This document shows, one piece after another, positions 7,032-15,920 of a stretch of DNA of 64,000 nucleotides; position 1 is the stretch's first letter, and every line of letters begins with the position of its first letter. The stretch is from Marinicauda salina (GTDB lineage Bacteria > Pseudomonadota > Alphaproteobacteria > Caulobacterales > Maricaulaceae): positions 248,001 to 312,000 of the forward strand of contig NZ_QEXV01000001.1 in NCBI RefSeq assembly GCF_003122085.1, read 5' to 3'. The notes beneath the pieces were generated by a model. It had not been told where the DNA came from, did not search any database, and was given only the letters and a program-made list of their open reading frames with translations. The translations under genes were made by a program, and so were the position numbers.

Positions 7032-8597
7032 CTATTCGGCCGGTTCGTTCGTCACCGTCAGGCCGAGCCGCTCGGCGTCCATCGCGTTCGGGTCGGCCAT
7101 GATCTCGCCGACCGAGACCGGCTCGTCGGGGGCCACCGAGACCAGCAGCGCGCCGCCCTGGTTGATGAAGCCGGTGAGCGCCTGGCCGAGCGAGGCCACC
7201 AGCGCCTGCGGCGCCTCGGCGGACGCGGCCATCAGGCCCATGCCGACCATGGCGGCAGCCTGCATGCGCAGCTCCTCCGGCGTCACGCCCTGGGCCTCGG
7301 CGCCGGCCTCGAGCGCGCGGTCGAGCAGCGAGCGGTCCTCAAGGCGCATGGAGAAGCTGTGGACCAGCAGCGGCTCGAACACCTCGGGCGGAAGCTCGCC
7401 CGCGTCGAGATCGCCCTCGGCCATCGCGGCGAGATAGCGCTCGGTGTATTCCGTCACGCCGCCGAAATCCTGCTCGAAGCTGAGCCGGAAGCCGTCGCGC
7501 ATCTCGAAATAGTTGTCACCCTCGGTGCGCACGCGGTCGTCGGACGGGTCGTAGACGCTCTCGGCGGCCATCGAGAAGTCGAGGCTCTCATAGCCGAGCC
7601 GCTGCAGGCCGTCGGCGAGTCGCGCGCCCATCGGCAGGTCCGGGTTGGCGCTGAGCGTCATCGAGGGCATGGCGGCCGTCGAACGCACCGCGCCGCGGCG
7701 CTCGTTCACCTCGCCTGAGAACTCCGGCATGGCGATGATCACGCCGCCGGCGTCGACGTCGAGGCCGCGCACGGCGAACATGTCGTAGACGTCGGCGGGG
7801 TTGAACGGATTGGCGAGGTTCACGTTCGGCGCGTCGGCCTTGGCGCCGTCGGCGATCTGGCCGCGCGCGCTTTCGGCGATGGTGCGCACATAGGCCGAGG
7901 ACAGCCCCTCGAGCACGACCTCGTCGAGCGTGACCGTGACCGGTCCGGTTTCCTCGTCGTCGGCCTCGAAGCGGAAACCGCCCATATCGAAGCGCGCCAG
8001 CGTCTCGCCGTCGAACCCGTCGAAGGCGAGCCCGGCGAGCTCCATCCGGGCGTTCTCGCCCTCGGGCGCGACGACCGTCAGCCCGGTCATCGAGACCTCG
8101 GCGAAGCGGTAGCCGGCGAGCTGCTCGTCGGTCAGGCCCTCCGCGTCGGTCTCGTTCTCCGCGCCGGTGAAGAAGTCGGCGACCTGGCGAGCGAGGAACT
8201 CGCCGGGCCGGTCGATGACGAAATGCTCCAGCGAGACCTCGCCGTCGGAATCGGTCATGCCGGCGTTCTCGAGCTCCAGCCGGTCGAACATCACCATTTC
8301 GTCCTCGACGCGCGGCGCGGACAGCACCAGCGTCTCCACGGTCAATGGCGCATCGGCCTCCTCGGTCTCGAAGGTGAAGCCGGAGAAGGTGTAGGTCCCG
8401 TCGGCGAAGCTGCGCTCGTCCCAGCTCGCGCGGCCGGGCTCGGCCAGCCCCATCGCGGCCAGGCCGGCCTCGGCCTCGGCGGCGGAGACCTGGGTGGCCG
8501 CGGCGCGGTCGCCGCGATCCTCGTCGGCGGAGTCCTCGCCGCAGGCGGCGAGGGCGATGGCGAGCGCGCCGGTGACGGCGTAGGCGGCGAGTTTCAT
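7032..8597 (-). CDS. Large hypothetical lipoprotein
   Basis: A 521-residue exported lipoprotein: Lys at position 2, a hydrophobic stretch, and a lipobox ending Ala-Ala-Cys near residue 19 followed by an acidic linker (Gly-Glu-Asp). The body is acidic, with several repeats of a pattern in which a beta-strand precedes Leu-Glu-Gly-Leu or similar, as in beta-rich periplasmic proteins. Start at 8597 because it begins the signal peptide and follows a GGGGA ribosome site; longer forms would bury the signal. No recognised domain; the predicted Asp after the lipid Cys position is Gly, so outer-membrane sorting is more likely than inner-membrane retention. It converges with xerC. Confidence 0.8.
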   Translation of the reverse strand: MKLAAYAVTGALAIALAACGEDSADEDRGDRAAATQVSAAEAEAGLAAMGLAEPGRASWDERSFADGTYTFSGFTFETEEADAPLTVETLVLSAPRVEDEMVMFDRLELENAGMTDSDGEVSLEHFVIDRPGEFLARQVADFFTGAENETDAEGLTDEQLAGYRFAEVSMTGLTVVAPEGENARMELAGLAFDGFDGETLARFDMGGFRFEADDEETGPVTVTLDEVVLEGLSSAYVRTIAESARGQIADGAKADAPNVNLANPFNPADVYDMFAVRGLDVDAGGVIIAMPEFSGEVNERRGAVRSTAAMPSMTLSANPDLPMGARLADGLQRLGYESLDFSMAAESVYDPSDDRVRTEGDNYFEMRDGFRLSFEQDFGGVTEYTERYLAAMAEGDLDAGELPPEVFEPLLVHSFSMRLEDRSLLDRALEAGAEAQGVTPEELRMQAAAMVGMGLMAASAEAPQALVASLGQALTGFINQGGALLVSVAPDEPVSVGEIMADPNAMDAERLGLTVTNEPAE

Positions 8598-8731
8598 GTC
8601 GTCTGTCCCCTTCATTGGCGTGGCCGGCGGCGGCCGGCCGGATTCGCCGCGGACAATAGCGCGGCGGGTTCGGTTTGGCATCAGACGAGAACGCGCGATG
8701 ACAAACGCGACGTTCATGTTCCTATGATCGT

Positions 8732-10714
8732 TCAGCCCCCCAGCCGCTCGAGCAGCGCGCCGATGGGATCGCCCTCGCGGGCCGGGCGCTCAGCCGCCGG
8801 GGCTTCGTCGCCGCGTTCGGCGACATAAGGCGCGGGCTCGACCTGGCCGGGATAGATCGGCGCCGAACCCATGAAATCCGCGAAGATGCGCGCCGGTCCG
8901 GCGCCGCCGACGGCGTGGTCGGTGGGCGAGCCGTCGTCATTGCCCGTCCACACCGCCGCGACCAGCCCCTCCGACCAGCCGGCGAACCAGGCGTCGCGGA
9001 AATCGTTGGTGGTGCCCGTCTTGCCGCGGACCTGGCGGCCGGGCACCTGCGCGCCGCGGGCGGTGCCGTAGCGGCCGGCGGCGTCGAACAGCCGGTTCAT
9101 GTCGGCGATCACGCGCGAGGCAATGATGGTCCGGCCGGGAGCCGGTTCGCGGCGCCAGAGCACGCGCCCGTCGGTCGTCTCGATGGACTCGATGGCGTGG
9201 ACGGCGACGCTGCGGCCGCCATTGGCGAACGGCGCGTAGGCCGATGCCAGCTCGAGCGGGGTGACCTCGTAGGCGCCCAGCGCCAGCGAGCGCGTCGGCT
9301 GCAGCGGGCTCTCGATCCCGAGCCGGCGGGCGGCGCGCTGGACGTAATGCCGGCCGGTCGCCTCGGCGAGCTGGACGGCGATCACGTTCGACGACCGCGC
9401 GAAGGCGCGTTCGAGGCTCATCTCGCCCTCGTAGGTGTCGCCGTAATTCTGCGGCGACCAGTCGCCATAGGCGATCGGTCCGTCGAAGAAGCGGTCGTTC
9501 GGCTCGTAGCCGGACTCGAAGGCCGCCGCATAGACGAAGGGCTTGAAGGCCGAGCCCGGCTGGCGGCGCGCGCTGACGGCGCGGTTATAGGGAGAACTCG
9601 CATAGTCGCGGCCGCCGACCATCGCCACCACGCCGCCGCTCAGGTCGAGCGCGACCAGCGCGCCGGTCTCCGCGCCGCGGGCGAGCTCGGGATCGGCGAG
9701 GCCTGCGGCGAGCGCGTCCTCGGCGGCGCGCTGGGCGTCGACGTCGAGCGTGGTGCGCACGACGAGATCGCCGTCATAGTCGGTCACGCGCTCGCGGACC
9801 TCGGCGGCCGCCCAGTCGGCGAACCAGCCCGCGCCCGGGCTCGACGCGCCGCGCGACACGCGGATCGGCGTCTGCGCCGCGGCGATGCGCTCGTCCTCGG
9901 TGATCCGGCCGCTGGCGTGCATGAGGTCGAGCACGACGGTCGCGCGCACCGCGGCGCGGCGGGCGTCATTGGTCGGCGAATAGCGCGAGGGCGCCTTGAG
10001 CAGGCCCGCCAGCAGCGCCGCCTCGCCCAGCGTCAGATTGTCGGCGGGCTTGCCGAAATAGCGCCGGGCGGCGGCGTCCGCGCCCCAGGCGCCGGCGCCG
10101 AAATAGACCCGGTTGAGATAGAGCGCGAGGATCTCGTCCTTCGAGTAGCGGCGCTCGAGCTCGAGCGCGAGCAGCATCTCGCGCGCCTTGCGCCGGTAGG
10201 AGCGCTCCGGGGTGAGGAACAGGTTCTTGGCCAGCTGCTGGGTGATGGTCGAGCCGCCCTGGACGACCCGGCCGGCGCGGATATTGGCGATCAGCGCGCG
10301 CGCCGTGCCGCGCAGATCGACGCCGTGATGGTCGTAGAAGCGCCGGTCCTCGACGGCGAGCACGGCCTCGACCAGCGTCTCGGGCAGGTCGTCGGCGGTG
10401 ATCGCCTCGCCGGCGCCGTCGCCGCGCGTGGTGATCATGCGGTCATGGCGGTCGAGGAAGGTCACCGCCGCGGTGCGCGGCCGGGTCTCCAAGGAATCGA
10501 TGTCGGGCAGCCCGAGCGCCAGGCCGAACAGGGCCGCGGCGACGAACAGCCCGCCGAACACAACGGCCAGGCCGAGCGCCTTCGCCGCGGTCGGTGCATG
10601 CCGCCGCACGCGCCGCATGATGCGCCCGCGCGCAGGCGCGCGCCGACGCGGCCGCGCGCGGCGCGGGACGCCGCGCCGGGTCGGGCGCTTTCGCGATGTC
10701 GGGCGTCGGGCCAT
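8732..10714 (-). CDS. Class A penicillin-binding protein (PBP1a-type)
   Basis: A bifunctional peptidoglycan synthase of about 660 residues, anchored by one N-terminal membrane helix (about residues 40-65) preceded by a very arginine-rich cytoplasmic tail. The GT51 glycosyltransferase domain shows GGSTITQQLAKN and the following Arg-Lys-x-x-Glu region; the transpeptidase domain shows the Ser-x-x-Lys nucleophile motif (SAFK), Ser-Ser-Asn, and Lys-Thr-Gly (KTGTTNDF). Start placed at 10714, where GGAG precedes the ATG; an upstream in-frame start would add 13 residues. Transcribed in the same direction as the downstream lipoprotein gene with a 134-bp gap. Alternative name within the family (PBP1b, PBP1c) cannot be excluded. 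Confidence 0.9.
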   Translation of the reverse strand: MARRPTSRKRPTRRGVPRRARPRRRAPARGRIMRRVRRHAPTAAKALGLAVVFGGLFVAAALFGLALGLPDIDSLETRPRTAAVTFLDRHDRMITTRGDGAGEAITADDLPETLVEAVLAVEDRRFYDHHGVDLRGTARALIANIRAGRVVQGGSTITQQLAKNLFLTPERSYRRKAREMLLALELERRYSKDEILALYLNRVYFGAGAWGADAAARRYFGKPADNLTLGEAALLAGLLKAPSRYSPTNDARRAAVRATVVLDLMHASGRITEDERIAAAQTPIRVSRGASSPGAGWFADWAAAEVRERVTDYDGDLVVRTTLDVDAQRAAEDALAAGLADPELARGAETGALVALDLSGGVVAMVGGRDYASSPYNRAVSARRQPGSAFKPFVYAAAFESGYEPNDRFFDGPIAYGDWSPQNYGDTYEGEMSLERAFARSSNVIAVQLAEATGRHYVQRAARRLGIESPLQPTRSLALGAYEVTPLELASAYAPFANGGRSVAVHAIESIETTDGRVLWRREPAPGRTIIASRVIADMNRLFDAAGRYGTARGAQVPGRQVRGKTGTTNDFRDAWFAGWSEGLVAAVWTGNDDGSPTDHAVGGAGPARIFADFMGSAPIYPGQVEPAPYVAERGDEAPAAERPAREGDPIGALLERLGG

Positions 10715-10860
10715 GGCCGCTCCGGAGACGGGAGAGCGTGACCCTCGGATCACACTGTGGCGCGGTTAAGGCGGCGTGAACCCTGCGGCGAACGCAGGCG
10801 CGGCTTGCTACGGGCCGTCATGACGTCGATCAACGCCGCAGCGTTCATCAGGAGGGGCCC

Positions 10861-11094
10861 ATGCCGGCGCATCGCGCACGCAATCCGATCGACCTCGTCA
10901 TCCGCGCCGCCGCGCTCGCCGGCCTCGCCGCGACGCTGTCGGGCTGCGCGCTCGTCTTCCCCGAGGGCGACACGGTCTGCCCCGACCAGGGGCCGAACTC
11001 GCCGAGCTGGCCCTATTGCGGCCCGGCCGAACCCGGCGGACCCCAGCCGACCAGCGGACCGCGGCCGGTCCCGTCGGGGACCGATCCGGGATAG
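10861..11094 (+). CDS. Small hypothetical lipoprotein
   Basis: A 77-residue protein with a signal peptide and a clear lipobox (Leu-Ser-Gly-Cys near residue 29). The mature part is Pro- and Gly-rich, with two further cysteines that could form a disulfide. A strong AGGAGGGG ribosome site precedes the ATG. Function unknown. Confidence 0.7.
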   Translation: MPAHRARNPIDLVIRAAALAGLAATLSGCALVFPEGDTVCPDQGPNSPSWPYCGPAEPGGPQPTSGPRPVPSGTDPG

Positions 11095-11184
11095 GGCGAA
11101 TCTGAACGGGCGATGAGCGGACCGTTCGGCTCGCGTTCGGGCGTGGTATGATGGGCTCGCTTCCGGGCTGAGGAGGACGCCGCC

Positions 11185-11436
11185 ATGCCTGAATCCGAAT
11201 TCGCCGCGCTCCCCGTCGAGGTGCAGATCGTCGCCGTGGCGCTGGCCGCGAGCCTGATCGTCGGGATTCCGGTCCGCCTGTTCGGCCTGGCCGCGACGAT
11301 CGGGGGCTTGCGTCTCGCCTTCGGCTTCGCGCGCCGGCATCGATTCACGGTGCTCGTCATCGCGCTGGTCGGCGCCGGCGCCGGGCTGTGGTCGCTGGAG
11401 TCGATCCGCGAGCTGGTCGGCGGGCTGATCTTCTAG
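11185..11436 (+). CDS. Small two-helix membrane protein
   Basis: An 83-residue protein with two hydrophobic segments (about residues 12-40 and 52-70) joined by an Arg/His-rich loop, preceded by a GAGGA ribosome site. No recognised family. Its TAG stop overlaps the TAG stop of the convergent gene: the palindrome CTAG at 11433-11436 ends both. Confidence 0.65.
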   Translation: MPESEFAALPVEVQIVAVALAASLIVGIPVRLFGLAATIGGLRLAFGFARRHRFTVLVIALVGAGAGLWSLESIRELVGGLIF

Positions 11437-12062
11437 TCCGCCTCGTCCGTCGCCGCGTCGGCGTCTCCGTCGATGGGAGCCGGCGCGTGTTCGTGAACGG
11501 TTTCGGCCTCGCCCTCGACGGCCTCGAGGAAATCGAAGCCCATCTCGCTCCCGCCGCCATAGGCGCCGTGCTCGTACTCGCGCGACTGGACCTCGAACCA
11601 GTCGACGAGATGTTCGTGCAGGTGGACGAAGAACGCCTCCAGCTGCGCGTCATCCACGGGCAGGGTGAAGGTGAAACGCTCCCCGCCGCCGGGATAGACG
11701 TCGAAGGCCGGCCCGTTCTTCGCCGCAGTGAGCACCACGCGCATCCAGTCGCCGGTCTCGGAAACCCGCACCGCCACGCCGAAGCTGATCGGCTGGAGCG
11801 GCAGGAAGCGCCGCCCCGACACGGAGAACGCGCCCGAGCGGTAATCGGTCGGCGACCACGGCCCCTTCGGCGGCACGAGATAGGCGCAGCGCTGCTCGCC
11901 GCAGCCCGACAGCCAGCGGCAGAAACCGCTCGCGATCGCTTCGCCGAGCGAGCGCACGCGTGAATAGTTCTCGAGCGCGGCGTCGCCGTAGCGCGCCGCC
12001 GCACGGGCGAGCGCATCGGCGGGGGTCTCGTCCTTTCGCGTCTCCGGGGACTTGTCGTTCAC
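11433..12062 (-). CDS. Hypothetical protein, soluble, acidic C-terminus
   Basis: A 209-residue cytoplasmic-looking protein with an N-terminal charged helix, a middle with two Cys (about 54-59, Gly-Cys-Gly-Glu-Gln-Arg-Cys) and a beta-rich part (90-140), and a low-complexity acidic tail (about 180-209, rich in Asp, Ala and Glu). I do not recognise a family. It is divergent from the glycerophosphodiesterase gene, separated by 63 bp, so both probably share a bidirectional promoter region. Confidence 0.65.
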   Translation of the reverse strand: MNDKSPETRKDETPADALARAAARYGDAALENYSRVRSLGEAIASGFCRWLSGCGEQRCAYLVPPKGPWSPTDYRSGAFSVSGRRFLPLQPISFGVAVRVSETGDWMRVVLTAAKNGPAFDVYPGGGERFTFTLPVDDAQLEAFFVHLHEHLVDWFEVQSREYEHGAYGGGSEMGFDFLEAVEGEAETVHEHAPAPIDGDADAATDEAD

Positions 12063-12125
12063 CGCCGGCTCCCTTCAGTGTGGGTTAAAGGCCCGAGCCC
12101 GTCGCGCCGTTCCGGAAGGATAGCC

Positions 12126-13127
12126 ATGCGATCCGCCCTTGTCGCCGTCGTCGCCGTCGCGCTGGCCGCCTGCGGGGGGTCGGAACCCGAAGCGCCCGAG
12201 ACGCCCGCCTGGAACACGCGCGACGGCGGACCGCCGCAGGTGATCGCCCATCGCGGCGCCAGCGGCGAACGCCCCGAGCACACCGTCGGCGCCTACATAC
12301 TCGCCATCAACCAGGGCGCCGACGTGATCGAGCCCGATCTCCACATGTCGGGCGACGGCCGGCTGATCGTGCGCCATGACGGCTTCCTGTCGCGCTCGAC
12401 CGACATCGCCCGGCGCGCGCGCTTCGCCGAGCGGCGCCGCGAGCTCAAGGGCCGCGAGGACTGGTGGATCCACGACTTCACCGCCCGCGAGCTGGGAACG
12501 CTGCGCGCCCGCCAGACCGAGAACGGGCGCAGCGCGGCCTATGACGGCCAGTACGGCGTGATGACGTTCGACGCCTTCCTCGACCTGATCGCCGAGGCCG
12601 AGGCCGAGTGCGGCTGCACGATCGGGATCGCGCCGGAGGTGAAGCACCCCGCCGAGTACGCCGCGATGGGGCTCGATCCGCTGCCGGCGCTGCTGGCGGC
12701 CCTGTCGGAACACTACACGCTCGGCCCCGACGCGCCGGTCGTGGTCCAGAGCTTCGACCCGGACTTCCTGAGACGCCTGGATTCGGAGACCGATCTGAGG
12801 CTCGCCATGCTCTACGCCGGTCCCGGCGAGGACGGCGCCAACGCCGGCGGGCTGTCGCTGCCGGGCATCGCGCAGTTCGCCGACATCGTCGCTCCGAACA
12901 AGGCGGTGCTGTTCGACCGCGACGGCGAGTCGACGGGTTATGTCGCCCGCGCCCACGCTGCCGGGCTGGACGTCCACGCCTGGACGGTCCGCGACGACCG
13001 GGCGCCGTGGGTCGGCGACACGGTCGAGGACGAACTGCGCGCGCTCTACGACGAGGGCGTCGACGCGGTCTTCGCCGACTTCCCCGAGACCGCGCTCGCG
13101 GTGCGCGAGGACATGGCGGGGGAGTAG
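12126..13127 (+). CDS. Glycerophosphodiester phosphodiesterase, lipoprotein form
   Basis: A 333-residue GDPD enzyme that splits glycerophosphodiesters into sn-glycerol 3-phosphate and an alcohol, acting outside the inner membrane as a lipoprotein (lipobox Ala-Ala-Cys near residue 15). The TIM-barrel signature begins with His-Arg-Gly-Ala at about residue 42 and Pro-Glu-x-Thr, continues with the metal-binding Glu-Pro-Asp (EPDLH) and the second catalytic His in VRHDGFL. Start at 12126 because it opens the signal peptide and follows AAGGA. The length and secretion fit GlpQ, the periplasmic enzyme, better than cytoplasmic UgpQ. Confidence 0.9.
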   Translation: MRSALVAVVAVALAACGGSEPEAPETPAWNTRDGGPPQVIAHRGASGERPEHTVGAYILAINQGADVIEPDLHMSGDGRLIVRHDGFLSRSTDIARRARFAERRRELKGREDWWIHDFTARELGTLRARQTENGRSAAYDGQYGVMTFDAFLDLIAEAEAECGCTIGIAPEVKHPAEYAAMGLDPLPALLAALSEHYTLGPDAPVVVQSFDPDFLRRLDSETDLRLAMLYAGPGEDGANAGGLSLPGIAQFADIVAPNKAVLFDRDGESTGYVARAHAAGLDVHAWTVRDDRAPWVGDTVEDELRALYDEGVDAVFADFPETALAVREDMAGE

Positions 13128-13145
13128 GGCCCGCCTCCCCGGCTT

Positions 13146-13217
13146 GGCCCTTGGACTTGATCCAAGGGCCCACGCTGGAGCGCGGCGAGATGGGTCCTTG
13201 GGTCGAGCCCAAGGACC
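13146..13217. repeat. Palindromic repeat family A, double hairpin
   Basis: Two perfect hairpins: arms GGCCCTTGGA/TCCAAGGGCC (13146-13155 and 13161-13170) and GGTCCTTGGG/CCCAAGGACC (13193-13202 and 13208-13217), each with a 5-base loop. Related hairpins occur at 30627-30651 and 38552-38632. All three lie between convergent genes, so they may work as terminators or REP-like elements. Confidence 0.8.
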
Positions 13218-13233
13218 GAGAGGTGAGAGCGCT

Positions 13234-14205
13234 CTACCCGAAGCGCCGGCCGATCCAGTCGATCAGCAGCGCATTGAGCTCGTCGGGCGCCTCGTACTGC
13301 GTCCAGTGGCCGATATCGTCGAGCTGGTGCATCTCGAGATCGGAACACAGCGCGGGCATCCACGTCGCCAGCCGCGGCGGCAGCATGAAATCGCACTCCG
13401 CCGAGATCATCAGGCACGGCATGGACAGGCGGTGGTCGACCCCGCCCATGCGCTCCCAGTTGGCGTCGAGATTGCGGTACCAGTTGAAGCCGCCGCGAAA
13501 CCCGCTCTTGGCATAGGCCTCGGCGTACTGGCGGCGCTGTTCCGGCGGAACGACGAGCTGATCCTCGGGCCGCGTCCCGCCGCGCGCCATGAAGTCCTCG
13601 AAGCGCTTGGGCAGGTGCGTCGCCGAGGGCGGCAGCTTCTCGAACTCGAGCGCCGGGGGCGGCGCGGCGAAGATGAAGTCGAAGAATTCCCGCTCGCGCC
13701 CGACCCAGAAATCGTCGAGCGCCTCGTCCTGGATGCGGATGATGTAGTGCTCGTCGCCGCCCATGCCGTGCAGCACCTCGGTGGGCGGCTGGGCGCCGCG
13801 CGGCAGGTGGGGCGTGTTGACCCCGACCACGCCCAGGAAGCGCTCCGGGATCAGCATGGCGGCGTGCCACATCAGGATCCCGCCCCAGTCATGGCCGACG
13901 ATGACGGCTTTCTCGATGCCGAGCGCGTCGAGCAGGCCGGAAACGTCGCCCACGAGATGATCGATGCCGTAATCGGCGACCGCCTGCGGGGCGTCGGACG
14001 CGCCGAAGCCGCGATTGTCCGGCGCGATGACGCGATAGCCGGCGTTGGCCAGCGCCTCGATCTGCGACGCCCAGGAGAGCGCCAGCTCCGGCCAGCCGTG
14101 CAGGAGCAGGACAGGCGGGCCGTCTTCGGGGCCGGCCTCGTGGACGGACAGCGTCACCTCGCCGACATCGATGCGGCGGGCGGGCGGCATGGGCGGATGG
14201 GTCAT
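13234..14205 (-). CDS. Alpha/beta hydrolase, epoxide hydrolase-like
   Basis: A 323-residue cytoplasmic alpha/beta hydrolase. It has the oxyanion motif His-Gly-Trp-Pro-Glu (~36), the nucleophile elbow VGHDWGG with Asp as nucleophile (about residue 108), and the catalytic His in DIGHWTQYEAP near residue 302. An Asp nucleophile with HGWP is typical of soluble epoxide hydrolases, where two lid tyrosines open the epoxide; haloalkane dehalogenases are the main alternative. The downstream permease gene starts 10 bp before, on the same strand, so the two may be cotranscribed with the permease first. Substrate unknown. Confidence 0.85.
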   Translation of the reverse strand: MTHPPMPPARRIDVGEVTLSVHEAGPEDGPPVLLLHGWPELALSWASQIEALANAGYRVIAPDNRGFGASDAPQAVADYGIDHLVGDVSGLLDALGIEKAVIVGHDWGGILMWHAAMLIPERFLGVVGVNTPHLPRGAQPPTEVLHGMGGDEHYIIRIQDEALDDFWVGREREFFDFIFAAPPPALEFEKLPPSATHLPKRFEDFMARGGTRPEDQLVVPPEQRRQYAEAYAKSGFRGGFNWYRNLDANWERMGGVDHRLSMPCLMISAECDFMLPPRLATWMPALCSDLEMHQLDDIGHWTQYEAPDELNALLIDWIGRRFG

Positions 14206-14215
14206 GGAGGCTCCC

Positions 14216-15160
14216 TCAGGCGGGACGGCGGGACTTGGCCCGGAACCTTAGAAGATCGGCGACGAACACCGCCAGCCCCGTCCAGATCAGCGCGAAGGTC
14301 ACGAGATGGGCCGGGCTGAACGGCTCGCCGTAGAGAAGCCCGACGCCGAACTGCAGGCTGGGCGCGACGAACTGCAGCACGCCCAGCGTGGCGAAATGCA
14401 GGCCGCGCGCGCCGATGATGAACAGAAGCAGCGGCGCGACCGTCATCGGCCCGGTCAGGACGAGCAGCGCCGCCCGGCCCGGCCCGTCCGTGAAATGGCC
14501 CTCGGCGCCGAACAGCCCGCCGGTCTCGAGGAAACCGATCGCGATCAGCGACGGGATCGCGATGATCGTCGTCTCCCAGAACAGGCCGATGCGGCCGTCG
14601 ACGGCGATCGTCTTCCTGACATAACCGTAGAGGGTGAAGGACGCGGCCAGCACCAGCGAGATCCAGGGCAGCTCGCCGACGACGACGATCTGGTTGATCA
14701 CGCCGAGCGCGGCCAGCCCGACCGCGGCGACGCGCAGGGGCCCGAAGCGCTCGCGGGCGACGAACACGCCCACGGCCACGTTCATCAGCGGGTTGATGTA
14801 GTAGCCCAGCGAGACCGACAGCACCTGGCCGGAATTCACCGAGTAGATGAACAGCCACCAGTTGGCCGAGATCAGCGCCGTCGACAGAACGAGCAGGCCC
14901 ATCGTGCGCGGATCGCGGACAAGCCGCGCCGCCTCGCGGGTCTTCGCCGCGATGAGAAGCAGGCCGAGCAGGGTGAGCGCCGACCAGACTCCGCGCTGGA
15001 GCACGATCTCGGCGGCGCTGGCGAAGCCGAGGAATTTGTAGAAGATCGGCGAGACGCCCCAGATCGCGTAGCCCGCCAGCGCCGCCGCGCCGGCGCGGCC
15101 GGGGTCGAGCCGGCCGGAGGCCGCGGGATCGGCGGCGGGAGCAGATTCGCGTGACGCCAT
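14216..15160 (-). CDS. rarD: RarD-type EamA/DMT family permease
   Basis: About 314 residues with ten hydrophobic segments, typical of the drug/metabolite transporter fold. The segment with Trp-Gly-Val-Ser-Pro-Ile-Phe-Tyr-Lys (about 25-35) and Ser-Ala-Asn-Trp-Trp-Leu-Phe-Ile-Tyr are RarD signatures. RarD proteins are associated with chloramphenicol-sensitive phenotypes, but the substrate is not established. The start at 15160 removes a non-hydrophobic extension; ATG at 15196 is possible. It precedes the epoxide-hydrolase-like gene by only 10 bp. Confidence 0.85.
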   Translation of the reverse strand: MASRESAPAADPAASGRLDPGRAGAAALAGYAIWGVSPIFYKFLGFASAAEIVLQRGVWSALTLLGLLLIAAKTREAARLVRDPRTMGLLVLSTALISANWWLFIYSVNSGQVLSVSLGYYINPLMNVAVGVFVARERFGPLRVAAVGLAALGVINQIVVVGELPWISLVLAASFTLYGYVRKTIAVDGRIGLFWETTIIAIPSLIAIGFLETGGLFGAEGHFTDGPGRAALLVLTGPMTVAPLLLFIIGARGLHFATLGVLQFVAPSLQFGVGLLYGEPFSPAHLVTFALIWTGLAVFVADLLRFRAKSRRPA

Positions 15161-15294
15161 GGCCGCGGACCTAGCGCGCGGCGCCGGCGGCGTCATTCCG
15201 TTTTTTGCAGGGCCCCGCGGGCGGACCCCCGAGCGCCATTAAGATCGATGCGATTTTGCGTTAGATTCCGAGCGCGAACCGGGGAGGACGCACG

Positions 15295-15735
15295 ATGAGA
15301 CGCACGCTTCTTACGGCCGCGCTGGCCGCCGGCGTCACCGCCGCGGCCCAGGCGGAGCATCATGACCATCCGCTGGCGGGAGCCTGGGACGTCGGAGACG
15401 GCCGGACGCTCACGATCCTGCCGGAGGGCTACGCCGTGGGCGTTTACGGCAACGTGGCGATGCACATCCTCGAAGTCGCGATGGAGGGCGACCATCTCGT
15501 CATCTCCGGTCTCGTGCCTCCGCCGGGGGCGGCTCCGTGCGAGACGGACGGGGTCTATGGCTGGTCCATCGAGGACGAGGTGCTCGAACTGACCGTGGTC
15601 GACGACGCCTGCGCCAATCGCGCCGAAGCGCTCGACGGGGCCGCGTTCGCGCGCCGCACGCCGCCGGCGCCGCCCACGGCTGCCGGCGAGGTGGACGACA
15701 GCGCGGACGACGGGGCCGGGGAAGGCGACGGCTAG
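15295..15735 (+). CDS. Small secreted hypothetical protein
   Basis: A 146-residue protein with a signal peptide cleaved after about residue 20 (Ala-Gln-Ala), then a His-rich start of the mature chain (Glu-His-His-Asp-His). The mature part is probably beta-rich with two Cys (about 81 and 104) likely to form a disulfide, and ends in an acidic, low-complexity tail. Upstream is a GGGGAGGA ribosome site. No family recognised; His cluster might bind metal but this is a guess. Confidence 0.7.
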   Translation: MRRTLLTAALAAGVTAAAQAEHHDHPLAGAWDVGDGRTLTILPEGYAVGVYGNVAMHILEVAMEGDHLVISGLVPPPGAAPCETDGVYGWSIEDEVLELTVVDDACANRAEALDGAAFARRTPPAPPTAAGEVDDSADDGAGEGDG

Positions 15736-15805
15736 ACCCGGGCTCCCGCGGACGACGTCACTCCGTTTCTTGCGGGGGGAGGCGGCGTGTGCTCGCCCAT
15801 CCTTT

Positions 15806-15895
15806 CGTCATTCCCGAAGCCGAAGGCTGTCGGGAACCCAGAGACCGAAGGGCGCGGCGCGGCCTCTCTGGGTCCCCGCATTCGCGGGAATGACG
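15806..15895. repeat. Palindromic repeat family C
   Basis: A 90-bp element with outer inverted arms CGTCATTCCCG / CGGGAATGACG and a second nested pair GGGAACCCAGAGA / TCTCTGGGTCCCC. It lies between convergent genes. A partial relative is at 19525-19574. Confidence 0.75.
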
Positions 15896-15920
15896 AAGAG
15901 GGAAAACAACCCCCGAACCG

